64,000 nucleotides of DNA from CALCCV01 sp964388665 (lineage in GTDB: Bacteria; Bdellovibrionota; Bdellovibrionia; Bdellovibrionales; Bdellovibrionaceae), in contig CAYMBJ010000011.1 of the NCBI GenBank assembly GCA_964388665.1, positions 3,354 to 67,353 of the forward strand. The letters run 5' to 3'. Shown here in pieces: positions 36,401 through 43,604 of the stretch. Under the pieces are notes generated by a model. The model did no database searches, was not told the DNA's origin, and saw only the letters and a program-made list of their open reading frames with translations. Both the position numbers and the translations under genes were made by a program. Positions within the stretch are counted from its first letter, which is position 1; each line of letters opens with the position of its first letter.

Positions 36401-36456
36401 TGGATTCGGTTGTAGGTAAGGGCACAAAATTCTCGATTATTTTGCCTGCCGCCTGA
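30475..36456 (+). CDS. Giant hybrid signalling protein: Ser/Thr kinase, AAA/STAND ATPase, TPR-like region, GAF, HPt and CheA-type histidine kinase
   Basis: A 1993-residue protein starting at TTG 30475. Domains in order: protein kinase (residues ~10-270; IIGKGKFSVVYL P-loop, HRDVKPANII catalytic loop, DLG in place of DFG, GTPIYSSPEQ); ATPase with Walker A FGPSGSGKSK (~330) and Walker B ALYVDDIQWLD (~460); a long helical TPR-like region (~700-1280); a short AQTM tandem repeat (~1295); GAF (~1330-1480); a PAS-like part; a histidine-phosphotransfer motif ELHTQKGNSRLYWLSYL (~His 1701); and a CheA-type ATPase (HLIRNSIDHGIE, IEDDGGGMD, GRGIGMDVVKTNIE) to the end. Ser/Thr kinase-ATPase-GAF-histidine kinase hybrids are known; an HPt plus CheA-like catalytic end is unusual. 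Probably senses a signal and controls the surrounding clusters; no response regulator is adjacent. Confidence 0.88.
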   Translation: MGELKLNTFIDKYQVISIIGKGKFSVVYLVELGGSKFALKLLNDTNHETLIRFRKEIAALARVSHENLVKIHNVGEYEGFPYMVMEYLQGQALDSFLSDSIKLETSKAVEITKSVVRALGEINKSNLVHRDVKPANIIIAGSGIIKLIDLGLVGDVEHIKADKAYVGTPIYSSPEQSKILNRPVEFSSDFYSVGITLYELLVGTPPFSGSLNDILQAHASKIAPDVRESVPEVPRALSLIIKKMIAKDPDDRYKTAYGLLYDLDHIGEFEEAGISGAPIKLGTKDQKALSKGFAFVEKKREMGELLEAWKSAQSGTPQIAFAFGPSGSGKSKICEAFLDGVDRKKTLVLRAKCQFFDRDLPFGSLREALNFLIEDLYSLSDEERQEIHTKLQKAAIGCEAHICKLLDGMKAILNFKGTVTDDLASVEDERKAYFKGISNFFARLAVEWHSVALYVDDIQWLDQSSQLALKMILDLSNGRKFFFLGTSRDDSASRESLEQFKEKLTPHLVKLIEVSAFDQEQIECLFKEVLGTSNLDSVISKTLLARCKGNPLIAIEYLRGSIEQGYLVFKNGEWILGEKDFSKIELSENVYDLIVKRIESCSSDAKNYLIYAAIYGNGFNENNIADAAGVDAVTAQEILMEVAPLGLIEKVAGKKWRFSHDKIAESLMESISTEDAKERHDKLALLLDGKEQRSIDELFIIARLYMRGNISRHADKAVVALMDAGANALSNYAYFEGYTYLKFAYDLIEAENLNSAYVTKLAPGLATCATILGNWKLAQQLSDLALSEAKADSEIVDWLAFKVWSLKNEGNIVKAWEYFKVAYDKLHGRYPLFLHWKVLTSIWYWYLCFVLDLVVKVAPGLCPTIAKLSGLRIMKNADMRKVSNLLSDSVFICFFRWKFIDIFHLAHQLCVLGYMKSNKRTLALGHSCLGYSFALLRLKPLAIWHFNRAKELGLQVDDKFLLATIEYFRIVGLYQAGVLSSAIPETKMNQELFANYLNPMELSNLTAQCAYELMETGRYREATPYLDALTADTEMKSGKACILFEMHARNQQWLFKKMVGQPQESERLKKIALKINNEYRFWQYLNRAMATTELKERSHLGYVDDVADELLALYWPKPGTSVDQYSLVLNILESVHVLANRYEDACKKDNNRSDILSTGRALRHALRFMYLRAHIPLGRAILNYLTGRYYQISGKFEIANQYFNLAKTVLRENGLEHPRLLYDIFHNSSRICKIQKNQDELNVSLLGALNIASQGGWREKLNYLSAEFKFELDSIALLKSEFDRGTKTTAGTQTMAQTMAQTAVSRGRGRNTSTLVQTSNAETTVGGFESSRYLDAFLNAGSAFTSSIDPIEQSNSILNHIVKLFAAERGFIFVKNDDDANLQMIAGRSADGRDIELKSFSNTVVKKVFEECKPLVFTGTEQGEAIGSESAVIYNLRSIMATPLVSKDKVLGVVYLDSSMSRGLFTEADIDIFGLLANYVSVALELSLMAKLEIEKNRLKNDLELQSAVALESKKVQILVDNMEQALFSVDSSLTIIEPVSKFSDKLFGEPVSEKNVLQTLFKDMDQNSEEFSKLQSAISLPFGEDELQWDLSNDQIPRKISYSIDEGISTFRLKPTPLWDDNSLLEKILFVVEDITKTEELEKDAVKFKRETAVLSEVILNDLNEVRDFLVSATNTLVALQQNRETLLADGSRLLLRELHTQKGNSRLYWLSYLSNAIHNSESVLAREIEGSQGDADKLVMTINDEFSVILNIIREYQAILEKLSKVSGSGVASPAIETLVSATKSILPQLNPQDAERLRLAVQQIEFVSVGKVLRNYDRMVKDIASQLGKDIAFQVNGDALIEPATVKNIQECCLHLIRNSIDHGIEDKSKRVSSGKSEIGSISVTCALADKNISITIEDDGGGMDADIIARKAIEKGIIKQSDLTGMTSEDKLALILTPNFSTKDTATDVSGRGIGMDVVKTNIENMGGKLKMDSVVGKGTKFSIILPAA

Positions 36457-36575
36457 TTCAGGCTAAGTACCAGGTCGAGGTCTTTCGAGAGAATTCCTCG
36501 GTGGTAAAATTCAGACTTGTGCAGGTTGGCGAGGATATGCTCAAATTTAATAATTAAAAACTTTACCGAGGAGAT

Positions 36576-37550
36576 GTGGTGAAATGTATTGAACTAACTC
36601 GAAGCCAAATTTTTGATCGCCTTCAGGCTGAACCACATAAATCACGTCAGAATTTTCTTGCGATGTATTCAAGTTGGTACGGCGGTGTAACCAAAGACCC
36701 CGAACTTATGTTGCTTCCTATTGACGATCACATGGTTCATCGTGGCGATGGCATATTTGAAGCCATTAAGTGTCAGCGCGGCCAAATCTATGGGTTGCAA
36801 CAGCACCTCGAGAGAATGCAGAAATCTGCGGATTTCATTAGTTTAAAACCAATTCATACTTTGGAAGAAATTCGCTCCATTTGTCTTGAAACTGTGCGGA
36901 TAGCCAAAGCAGATACTTGTCTCATTCGAATTTATCTTTCGCGTGGGCCTGGTACTTTCGGTCATAGTCCTTATGAGGTTATTGCTGGACAGCTCTATGT
37001 GGTGGTGACGAATTTTGCGCCACTTCCTGAAGAAAAATATCAAAATGGAGTGTCGGCCAAGATCAGCAAATTTCGAGTTAAGGAAGGTTTTTTCCCGAAG
37101 GTAAAAAGCTGCAACTACCTGCAAAATGTCTTGATGAAAAAGGAAGCTATTGATGCGGGTGTGGAGTTTACGATTTCATTTGATGAACAGGGTTTTTTGG
37201 CTGAGGGGGGCACAGAAAATTTTGCCGTGATTAAAAAAAATGGCGAACTACATATTCCCGGTTTTGAAAGAACGCTCAAAGGAGTGACTGTTTCGCGAAT
37301 TGCAGAACTTGCTCAGCAGCATTTGGTTGGATCAATGATCACAGGCGTTCATATTGGACCTTTGAAATTGGAAGAAGCAATCGAAGCAAAAGAAATGATG
37401 TTTCTAGCCACAACATTCGATTGTTTGCCAGTCGTTGAGTTTTCGGGTCATAGAGTGGGCGACGGGAAAGTTGGACCCGTGTATCGAAAGCTCAGGGAGC
37501 TGTTGAACGCGGATATGGGTGCTGGACCAATGCTGACACCAGTCTATTGA
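36576..37550 (+). CDS. Class IV PLP-dependent aminotransferase (D-amino-acid/branched-chain type)
   Basis: GTG start with CCGAGGAG just upstream. The 324-residue protein shows the fold IV signature: HRGDGIFEAIKC near the N-terminus, the PLP lysine in VKSCNYLQNVLMKKEA, and the cofactor phosphate region FLAEGGTENFAVI. Family members transaminate D-amino acids, branched-chain amino acids or make 4-amino-4-deoxychorismate products; the subtype cannot be assigned by eye. Downstream in the same operon lie a nitrilase and an alpha-hydroxy-acid oxidase; the oxidase product would be a 2-oxo acid, the natural substrate for this enzyme. An upstream racemase elsewhere in the region could supply D-glutamate as amino donor. 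Confidence 0.88.
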   Translation: MVKCIELTRSQIFDRLQAEPHKSRQNFLAMYSSWYGGVTKDPELMLLPIDDHMVHRGDGIFEAIKCQRGQIYGLQQHLERMQKSADFISLKPIHTLEEIRSICLETVRIAKADTCLIRIYLSRGPGTFGHSPYEVIAGQLYVVVTNFAPLPEEKYQNGVSAKISKFRVKEGFFPKVKSCNYLQNVLMKKEAIDAGVEFTISFDEQGFLAEGGTENFAVIKKNGELHIPGFERTLKGVTVSRIAELAQQHLVGSMITGVHIGPLKLEEAIEAKEMMFLATTFDCLPVVEFSGHRVGDGKVGPVYRKLRELLNADMGAGPMLTPVY

Positions 37551-37599
37551 TCTCGAGAGTCTGCATTGAACTGCTTTGAAAACGCGCCGGAGGTCGAAG

Positions 37600-38637
37600 G
37601 TGAAATCTAGTTCCAATCGAAAATTCACTCTTGCTGCAATTCAAGCAGCTGCAATTTATTTTGATCGCGACAGGGCCGTTGATAAAGCCTGCAAGCTTAT
37701 TGAAGAAGCTGCTCTTAAGGGAGCGACGCTTGCTGCGTTTGGCGAGGCATGGCTTGGGGGATATCCGTTCTGGGCAGCTGGACCTCAAAATGAAAAATGG
37801 TGGAAGGCCTCAGCAGAATATCTTGCTAACGCGATTGAAATTCCAAGCCCAGCAACAGATCAACTGTGTGCGGCGGCACGCAAGGGTGGTGTTGATGTTG
37901 CGATAGGAGTTGTCGAGCTCGACTCTCAGTCACGCGGCACAGTCTATTGTACCCTTCTGTTTATAGGCAAGGAGGGGAAAATTCTCGGCCGACATCGCAA
38001 ACTCAAACCAACCTCTAAAGAGAGAGGGATTTGGGGTGAGGGCGATGTTCAGGGATTACGTGTCTATGAGAGATTGTATGGTCGAATTTCCGGTCTGAAT
38101 TGTTGGGAGCACAATATGGTGTTGCCGGGCTATGCGCTGATGGCTCAGGGGACAAATGTCCATGTATCCACCTGGCCGGGTCGAGAACTTTCGCCGGTTC
38201 CGCCTCATATTCCACTATGGTCGCGTCAGCTTCTTTTGTCTCGCGCTTTTGCATCCCAAGCTGGGTGCTACGTCATATTGGCTGGCAGCCTGCGATTAAA
38301 AGAACACACTCCCGCAGATTATCTCGACTTCCATCAGTTTGATCATACCGCAGATAGCTACATCATTGATCCTCGTGGCGAGATTTGCGCCGGTCCTGCT
38401 GTTGGTGAAACCATTCTGATGGCGGAGGGATCTATGGAGGCCATTCTCAATGTTAAGGCAGCCTGTGATGTTGGTGGACACTATTCACGGCCCGATATTT
38501 TTCAACTTTTGATAAATCGTGAAACACCAGAGCGGGTGGTCTATAAAGGTACAAAAAATGCATCTCTTGGCGCAGATTTGACGCCTGTCCATCCGAATAC
38601 TAGCACAGTGGATAAAGCTGAAAATGAAACTGATTAA
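37600..38637 (+). CDS. Nitrilase (carbon-nitrogen hydrolase family)
   Basis: I take GTG 37600 as start because GGAGG lies seven bases upstream; an earlier TTG at 37576 is less likely. The catalytic triad is visible: Glu in AAFGEAWLGGYPFW, Lys in GRHRKLKPTSKE, Cys in GLNCWEHNMVLPG. The HRKLKPT ... WGEGD pattern and CWEH are those of true nitrilases (EC 3.5.5), which hydrolyse R-CN to R-COOH and ammonia, rather than amidases. Length about 345 residues is normal. It lies 49 bases after the aminotransferase and 27 bases before the hydroxy-acid oxidase, on the same strand. If the substrate is a cyanohydrin, the product is a 2-hydroxy acid that the next enzyme can oxidise. Confidence 0.9.
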   Translation: MKSSSNRKFTLAAIQAAAIYFDRDRAVDKACKLIEEAALKGATLAAFGEAWLGGYPFWAAGPQNEKWWKASAEYLANAIEIPSPATDQLCAAARKGGVDVAIGVVELDSQSRGTVYCTLLFIGKEGKILGRHRKLKPTSKERGIWGEGDVQGLRVYERLYGRISGLNCWEHNMVLPGYALMAQGTNVHVSTWPGRELSPVPPHIPLWSRQLLLSRAFASQAGCYVILAGSLRLKEHTPADYLDFHQFDHTADSYIIDPRGEICAGPAVGETILMAEGSMEAILNVKAACDVGGHYSRPDIFQLLINRETPERVVYKGTKNASLGADLTPVHPNTSTVDKAENETD

Positions 38638-38664
38638 AGATCTCAGAAAACGCTCGGGGGCAAA

Positions 38665-39804
38665 GTGCATTTAATTTCAGTCGAGGATTGTCGAAAACTT
38701 GCGCAGAGAAAGCTCCCACGATCCATGTTCGATCTTGTCGATGGCGGAGCCGAGGATGAGTTTTCAATGAGAAAGAATCGCACTGCTTTCAATCGGTTCT
38801 CACTTCAACCTCGAATACTGAAAGACGTTTCCGAAAGAGATCAGTCAGTAACTGTTTTGGGTCAGAAACTCTCGATGCCAGTGATCCTTGCCCCAACAGG
38901 TGTTGGCCAAGCTTGTTGGCCCCATGGGGATATTCTGGCGGCCAAAGCGGCAGGAGCAATGGGAACTATTTTTTCTGCGAGCACCTATACGCAGCCGTCA
39001 CTTGAAGACATTGCTCAGGGAGGCAGTGGACACAAATGGTTTCAGCTCTACATTTGGCGCGACAAGGAGTTGGTTAAGTCATTGATTGAGCGAGCTCGGG
39101 TGGCAGGATATTCAGGGATCATATTGACAGTTGATGTTCCTGTTTTTGGTTCTCGTGAACGGGACATTAGAAACTCGACGACGATGCCGCCAAGAATTAC
39201 CTTTGGCAATGCCCTCGAATCACTGCGTCACCCTGGATGGCTCTACCGGTGGTTGCTAAGCCCGGCGCACTCAATGGGTAATTTAAAAAATGGACCCAAC
39301 GGCACTCAGTATGACATGAAGTCTTTGGCGGAGCTCATACGCAAAAATACGGACCCCTCCGTGACCTGGAAAGACCTTGATTGGATTCGCTCAATTTGGC
39401 AAGGACCGATCATTTTAAAGGGACTCACCTCTGCCGAAGATGCGAAAATCGCTGTTTCTGAGGGAGTTGATGCAATTGTTGTATCAAATCATGGTGGTCG
39501 TCAATTGGATCGATGTTCTGCCACCATTGATGTTTTGGCTGATATTGTTGATGCGGTGGACGGAAAGTCGACTGTCATTTTTGACGGTGGAATTATGCGT
39601 GGAACCGAAGCTCTCATTGCGCTTGCTCTTGGAGCCAAGGCCGTCATGATTGGAAAGGCCTATTTGTATGGCTTGTCGATTGGTGGTGAAAAGGGAGTCC
39701 AAACTGTGCTAAACATTTTCAAGTCAGAAATTGATCGTGCAATGGGCCTTCTGGGAGTTTGTAGCCTTTCTGAACTCAATCGTACACATATTCGAATCGA
39801 CTAG
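38665..39804 (+). CDS. FMN-dependent alpha-hydroxy-acid oxidase/dehydrogenase
   Basis: GTG start after CGGGGG. A 379-residue TIM-barrel flavoenzyme of the lactate/mandelate/hydroxymandelate oxidase family: MFDLVDGGAEDEFSMRKN, APTGVGQACWPHGD, ILTVDVPVFGSRERD, ILKGLTSAEDA and the active-site VVSNHGGRQLD with the catalytic His and substrate-binding Arg, then FDGGIMRGTEALIALALGAK. It converts 2-hydroxy acids to 2-oxo acids. In hydroxyphenylglycine biosynthesis a close relative oxidises hydroxymandelate before transamination; the same order of chemistry is encoded here. Its stop codon TAG (39802-39804) is provided by the end of a 106-bp repeat. Confidence 0.9.
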   Translation: MHLISVEDCRKLAQRKLPRSMFDLVDGGAEDEFSMRKNRTAFNRFSLQPRILKDVSERDQSVTVLGQKLSMPVILAPTGVGQACWPHGDILAAKAAGAMGTIFSASTYTQPSLEDIAQGGSGHKWFQLYIWRDKELVKSLIERARVAGYSGIILTVDVPVFGSRERDIRNSTTMPPRITFGNALESLRHPGWLYRWLLSPAHSMGNLKNGPNGTQYDMKSLAELIRKNTDPSVTWKDLDWIRSIWQGPIILKGLTSAEDAKIAVSEGVDAIVVSNHGGRQLDRCSATIDVLADIVDAVDGKSTVIFDGGIMRGTEALIALALGAKAVMIGKAYLYGLSIGGEKGVQTVLNIFKSEIDRAMGLLGVCSLSELNRTHIRID

Positions 39805-39906
39805 TGCTTTGTTAGGAAAGTTTTTTCGTTGTTGCTTCGTCGTCGCGGTATTATTCATACAGCTTCCTCCTCGCGTCTAGAAAAAACTTTCCTGACAAAG
39901 CACTAG
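39801..39906. repeat. 106-bp inverted-repeat element (family 1, copy 2), opposite orientation
   Basis: Near-identical to the copy at 12963-13068 but with the inner part in the opposite orientation. Terminal arms 39801-39826 and 39881-39906 both end in CTAG. Compared with copy 1 the arm change GGGAAG to GGAAAG is matched by CTTCCC to CTTTCC on the other arm, so pairing is kept. It again begins inside the stop codon of the preceding gene and closes the aminotransferase-nitrilase-oxidase operon. Confidence 0.88.
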
Positions 39907-40020
39907 CCTCAACTCGACAATAATTTTTGGTCATAATCGCTAAAGCTCGCGCCAGAAGGCCCAATCCGGCAACGTCAAAAAACTCAGATACAGGAGCTTG
40001 CTAAAAATCGAGGCCTATCT

Positions 40021-41082
40021 TTAAGAGACAAGCCCTGTGGCTAAAGCTGATTTCCATTGGGCGATCACCTCCCACGGATACGTCTTTAGTTTCCACTCTT
40101 CGAACGGCACTGTATAGAAGTTGCGGTGCATTTCTAAAATGCCATCGCAGATGGTAGGATTTATAGTCAAATCATCGCGGCCAATTTCGAGTGAACCTCC
40201 GACAGCTATGTCACTGGTTCTTGGAAAGATGTATCCGCGATGGATTAGAAAATATGGAATATCTTGCGGTTCAAAGAGCGCAAGATGCCCCTTGAAGGGA
40301 ATCATGAGGGAGTCGGAGCACAGCTTCTTCGCTCCCAAGCCTGTACAGTTCACAATGACTCTGTTAGGGGTTGATAAAAGGTCCGTGAAATTTTTAAAAT
40401 TTACGTCGTAAGTTTGAATTCCTTTACTGAGAACATCGTTCATGAGTGCCTTCATATAGATTGGGACATCAAATCGGAAGGTGTGTAGAATCTTTCCGGA
40501 ATGTGCCACGCCTGAAAACGGAAACACTGGGTGGTCCTCGACCGGCGGGAAGAGATCCAGTGGAAGGTTTTGAATGACGCCCTCATATCCGCCGACATAG
40601 TAGTTGGGAACCATTGATATTCCGTACTTCAATTTATCCATTTTATTGGTTGCGGCAACTGAGGTCCGTAACATTTGCTCGTATTGTTTTTTTTCTACTT
40701 CCGACTCTCCCATTCCCACCATCACCGGGAGAAACTGAGCTCCCGCGAGGTCGGACGTCGTGTTTGGAGTAAAATTTGAGGCATAAATTGAGACCTTGTG
40801 CCCGCGCTCATGTAAAGCTAAAGCCGTCGAAAGGCCAATGACGCCAGCACCTATTATAGTCACAGACTCGCCTGATTGCAAACTTGCTCTTGCGAGATTT
40901 GCGGCCATTTCAGCGCTTCCCAAGGATAAAGTAAAACCGGCGCCGCCATGTCCGTAATTGTGCACAACGACTTTGGTATCAAAGCGCTCAACCTCCAGGC
41001 GGATTTTACCTTTTCGATAAGGACGGATTCCTACAATAAATTTTTTCAAGAGTTTATTATCTAGATCTATTGTTTTAAGCAT
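40021..41082 (-). CDS. D-amino-acid-oxidase-like FAD oxidoreductase with permuted motif order
   Basis: A 353-residue flavoprotein. The FAD-binding loop SVTIIGAGVIGLSTALALHE occurs only at about residue 73, while the motif that closes canonical D-amino-acid/D-aspartate oxidases (GIRPYRKGKIRLEVER ... VVVHNYGHGGAGFTLS) lies at the N-terminus (residues 18-53). The central part has DLAGAQFLPV and the later YIFPRTSDIAVGGSLEIG typical of the family. Similar N-terminally placed RPYR...HNYGHGG motifs are known in some bacterial FAD oxidoreductases. Likely to oxidise D-amino acids or glycine-like amines to imines. No signal peptide. The gene lies three bases after murI, forming a two-gene operon related to D-amino acids. 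Confidence 0.8.
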   Translation of the reverse strand: MLKTIDLDNKLLKKFIVGIRPYRKGKIRLEVERFDTKVVVHNYGHGGAGFTLSLGSAEMAANLARASLQSGESVTIIGAGVIGLSTALALHERGHKVSIYASNFTPNTTSDLAGAQFLPVMVGMGESEVEKKQYEQMLRTSVAATNKMDKLKYGISMVPNYYVGGYEGVIQNLPLDLFPPVEDHPVFPFSGVAHSGKILHTFRFDVPIYMKALMNDVLSKGIQTYDVNFKNFTDLLSTPNRVIVNCTGLGAKKLCSDSLMIPFKGHLALFEPQDIPYFLIHRGYIFPRTSDIAVGGSLEIGRDDLTINPTICDGILEMHRNFYTVPFEEWKLKTYPWEVIAQWKSALATGLVS

Positions 41083-41085
41083 TTT

Positions 41086-41910
41086 TCACGCTGCTTTCTG
41101 AATGAGGTCTGTAACAAATGAGGGAACTGCGGTCGGGTCTGTAAAGATCCATTCGCAAGGTGGCAGGTCCTGCGAGAGAGTATTCGTCTTGTCCCGCATC
41201 TTCAATCCTGGAATCTGCAAATTATTTAATTGACGAATGACTTCTCCTGCCGAATTGACAACCGTCCAAGACGGCAGAATTTTGGATATCTGCTCTTGAA
41301 TGTAGGGGTAGTGGGTGCAGCCAAGTAAAACCAAGCCTGAACTGTATTTTTTTCGATGTGGCTCGACGTACTCCTCAATCGTACGAATGAGGATGGGGTG
41401 ACTGATCCAGCCTTCCTCGATCATTGGAACAAGTAGGGGGCAGGCTTGTTCAACGATATTGTATCGAGAAGATTTGTTTCCGTTCTGCAAATTGAGCTTT
41501 TCAGAGAGTTGTCTACTATATATCGCCGAATTGACGGTCGCCCGTGTTGCCATAACTAAAATTGTTTGTGATCCAAAAGTTTCTGAACTTTTGAGTCGAG
41601 AGAGAATAGATTCGACACCGGCACCGATGACGCCAAGAACGGGAACCTTACCCATCACAGTTTGGATCTCGACAAGGGCCACACTTGAGGCGGTGTTGCA
41701 TGCCACCACAACAGCATCAAGATTCAGTCCCTTTAAAATCTCCGCGCAATTTATACAGAGTTTCTTGATTTGCGCTGGGCTCTTTGTTCCATATGGTACA
41801 TTACTTGTATCTCCAAGGTAAAAAAACTTTGAACCAACTAGATTTTTGCGCAGCTCTTCGAGGATAGTGATGCCACCAATTCCTGAATCGAACACTCCAA
41901 TCCTGCGCAA
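41086..41910 (-). CDS. murI: Glutamate racemase
   Basis: A 274-residue MurI with both catalytic cysteine motifs, VVACNTASSVAL and LVLLGCTHYPYI, and the N-terminal GVFDSGIGGITIL and LGDTSNVPYGTKS. TTG start with GAGGGAC upstream. It interconverts L- and D-glutamate, normally for peptidoglycan. Its coupling with a D-amino-acid-oxidase-like gene and its position inside a specialised-metabolism region raise the possibility of a second role in supplying D-glutamate to the nearby class IV aminotransferase; whether it is the only murI of the genome cannot be seen here. Confidence 0.92.
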   Translation of the reverse strand: MRRIGVFDSGIGGITILEELRKNLVGSKFFYLGDTSNVPYGTKSPAQIKKLCINCAEILKGLNLDAVVVACNTASSVALVEIQTVMGKVPVLGVIGAGVESILSRLKSSETFGSQTILVMATRATVNSAIYSRQLSEKLNLQNGNKSSRYNIVEQACPLLVPMIEEGWISHPILIRTIEEYVEPHRKKYSSGLVLLGCTHYPYIQEQISKILPSWTVVNSAGEVIRQLNNLQIPGLKMRDKTNTLSQDLPPCEWIFTDPTAVPSFVTDLIQKAA

Positions 41911-42155
41911 ATGTCCCTCACCTTGTTTGAACCATTAGCTTTCAATTCTTTTTCGGTCATTACGAGATCAAACTTTAGTACAACTCAGAGGTCCGGACTC
42001 CTTGGATCAAAATGAGATTTTCATGGTCAATGCTGGACGACAGTGTATTGGCAACTGGTCCAGTTTTTCATTCTTTCAGTTTTGCAAGTGACATCAGCGA
42101 CTCCTGGTAAATAGACTTAATTGTGCTAAGAGCCTCCGTGTAAACATAGGAATAC

Positions 42156-43604
42156 ATGCGAGGTGAAAGATACACGGAGTGCAAAAGGTTGGCTGAGAAA
42201 AAGAGCATCATAAATCGAGTGTATGATACCTTCTATTATTGGTTGGATATTATATATCAAGCGTTCGTTGAGTTTGTGGACGAAAAGTATACCGTTTTGA
42301 TCCGCAAATATGCAGTTAGATTCATCAATGCTTTTGCTTCGGTTTTTTCTCTCTTGGTCATATTCAAAACTCAGGAAAAAAACAGGTTTTTACGCATTTG
42401 TCTTGCTCCTGTAAAAATCATTGTGGGCACTGTCGTTGCCAGTGTGCTACTGATAGTATTTATTGTTATTGCTTTGTTTTTCGGTGCCCTGGCGGGAATC
42501 TTTGGTTTGCGGAACATGAGTGAGTACAGTTATAAGGAGCAATTGGCTGCCTGGTCGTTGGTCATTATACTGTTAGTTGTTTCTCCATTTATCTTTCGAG
42601 AATTTGTTTTGAGTAAAATCGAGTTTTGTCTCGCATACTCAGTGATTCTTGTAGGACTTTGCTTTCTCTATGGCCAGTGCGGAATTATTTCTATCGGACA
42701 TGGCTGTTTTGTTTTTCTGGGCGGATACTTTACAGCGTGGTTAAGTATGGGAACTTTTTTCCCCCCTCTGCCAATTGTTGTTTCCATTTTCATGGCAGGA
42801 CTGGGCGCTGGACTTATCGGAATATTGCTTGGGCTTCCATCTTTGCGTGTTAGGGATCACTACTTGGCAATCATCACTCTGGCATTTGCTACTATAGTTC
42901 CGAAGTTTTTCAAGTCTCCCCAATTCTTTGCCGGATACGCAAAGCATGCCGAGGGAGGAATCTTTATCACCGCGCCCGTTCCTCCATCATTTCTGTCAGC
43001 TATTCCGGAGCGATCTTGGATATTTTATCTTGTTGCCACTATTTCAATCACTCTCATATTTTGCGCTTACAACATCCTCCACCATAGCCAAATCGGCCGA
43101 GCCTTTCGAGTCATTAGATGTGACGTCGAAGTCTCAAGAGCTTTTGGTATTGCAGTCAATAGATACAAGCTGCTCGCTTTTGTGATTAGCGCATTTTATG
43201 CGGGCTGCGCCGGTGGACTGCTCGTAGTATTGATAGGGTTTATTGGCTCTGATCTTTACGGATTTCATGAATCATTGAGCTATATGATGGCAATTTTGAT
43301 TGGAGGTTCACGGGGAATTCTTGGGACAATCTTTGGTGGCACTTACCTTTCATGGGAAAATGATATCATGCGGATGTTGGCCGAACTTGTTCCTGGAGGC
43401 GAAAATCTCATGCGAGCCGCCTCCGGAGTATTGGTTATTTTAGTTGTGTACTTTTTTCCCGGAGGGATTGCGGGATTTTTCTTGGGGTTGGTGAAGTCTA
43501 AATTTGGTCGCCAGAAGTTTCGGGGTGCGTATAGAGTGCTTCCGCCTCCTGACTACGATTATTTGGGACAAAAGTCCTTCACATTGCCGGGAGATGGCAA
43601 GTGA
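42156..43604 (+). CDS. livM: Branched-chain amino acid/amide ABC permease, LivM type, with long N-terminal extension
   Basis: Residues about 150-450 are a LivM-type permease: GQCGIISIGHGCFVFLGGYF, LPSLRVRDHYLAIITLAFAT, GRAFRVIRCDVEVSRAFGI and YMMAILIGGSRGILGTIFGG. The first ~145 residues are an extra region with amphipathic and hydrophobic segments not present in the usual ~330-residue LivM. It is the first gene of a four-gene importer operon and overlaps livH by four bases. The substrate class (branched-chain amino acids, amides, urea or aromatic acids) is open. ATG start with a weak ribosome binding site (CATAGGAATAC). Confidence 0.88.
   Translation: MRGERYTECKRLAEKKSIINRVYDTFYYWLDIIYQAFVEFVDEKYTVLIRKYAVRFINAFASVFSLLVIFKTQEKNRFLRICLAPVKIIVGTVVASVLLIVFIVIALFFGALAGIFGLRNMSEYSYKEQLAAWSLVIILLVVSPFIFREFVLSKIEFCLAYSVILVGLCFLYGQCGIISIGHGCFVFLGGYFTAWLSMGTFFPPLPIVVSIFMAGLGAGLIGILLGLPSLRVRDHYLAIITLAFATIVPKFFKSPQFFAGYAKHAEGGIFITAPVPPSFLSAIPERSWIFYLVATISITLIFCAYNILHHSQIGRAFRVIRCDVEVSRAFGIAVNRYKLLAFVISAFYAGCAGGLLVVLIGFIGSDLYGFHESLSYMMAILIGGSRGILGTIFGGTYLSWENDIMRMLAELVPGGENLMRAASGVLVILVVYFFPGGIAGFFLGLVKSKFGRQKFRGAYRVLPPPDYDYLGQKSFTLPGDGK

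Noticed and set aside
42050..42075. AACTGGTCCAGTTTTT resembling the ends of the 4410-5637 insertion sequence
   Set aside because: Only about ten bases match and the segment is itself a small palindrome; no second end or remnant transposase nearby. Probably chance, although a solo end cannot be excluded.
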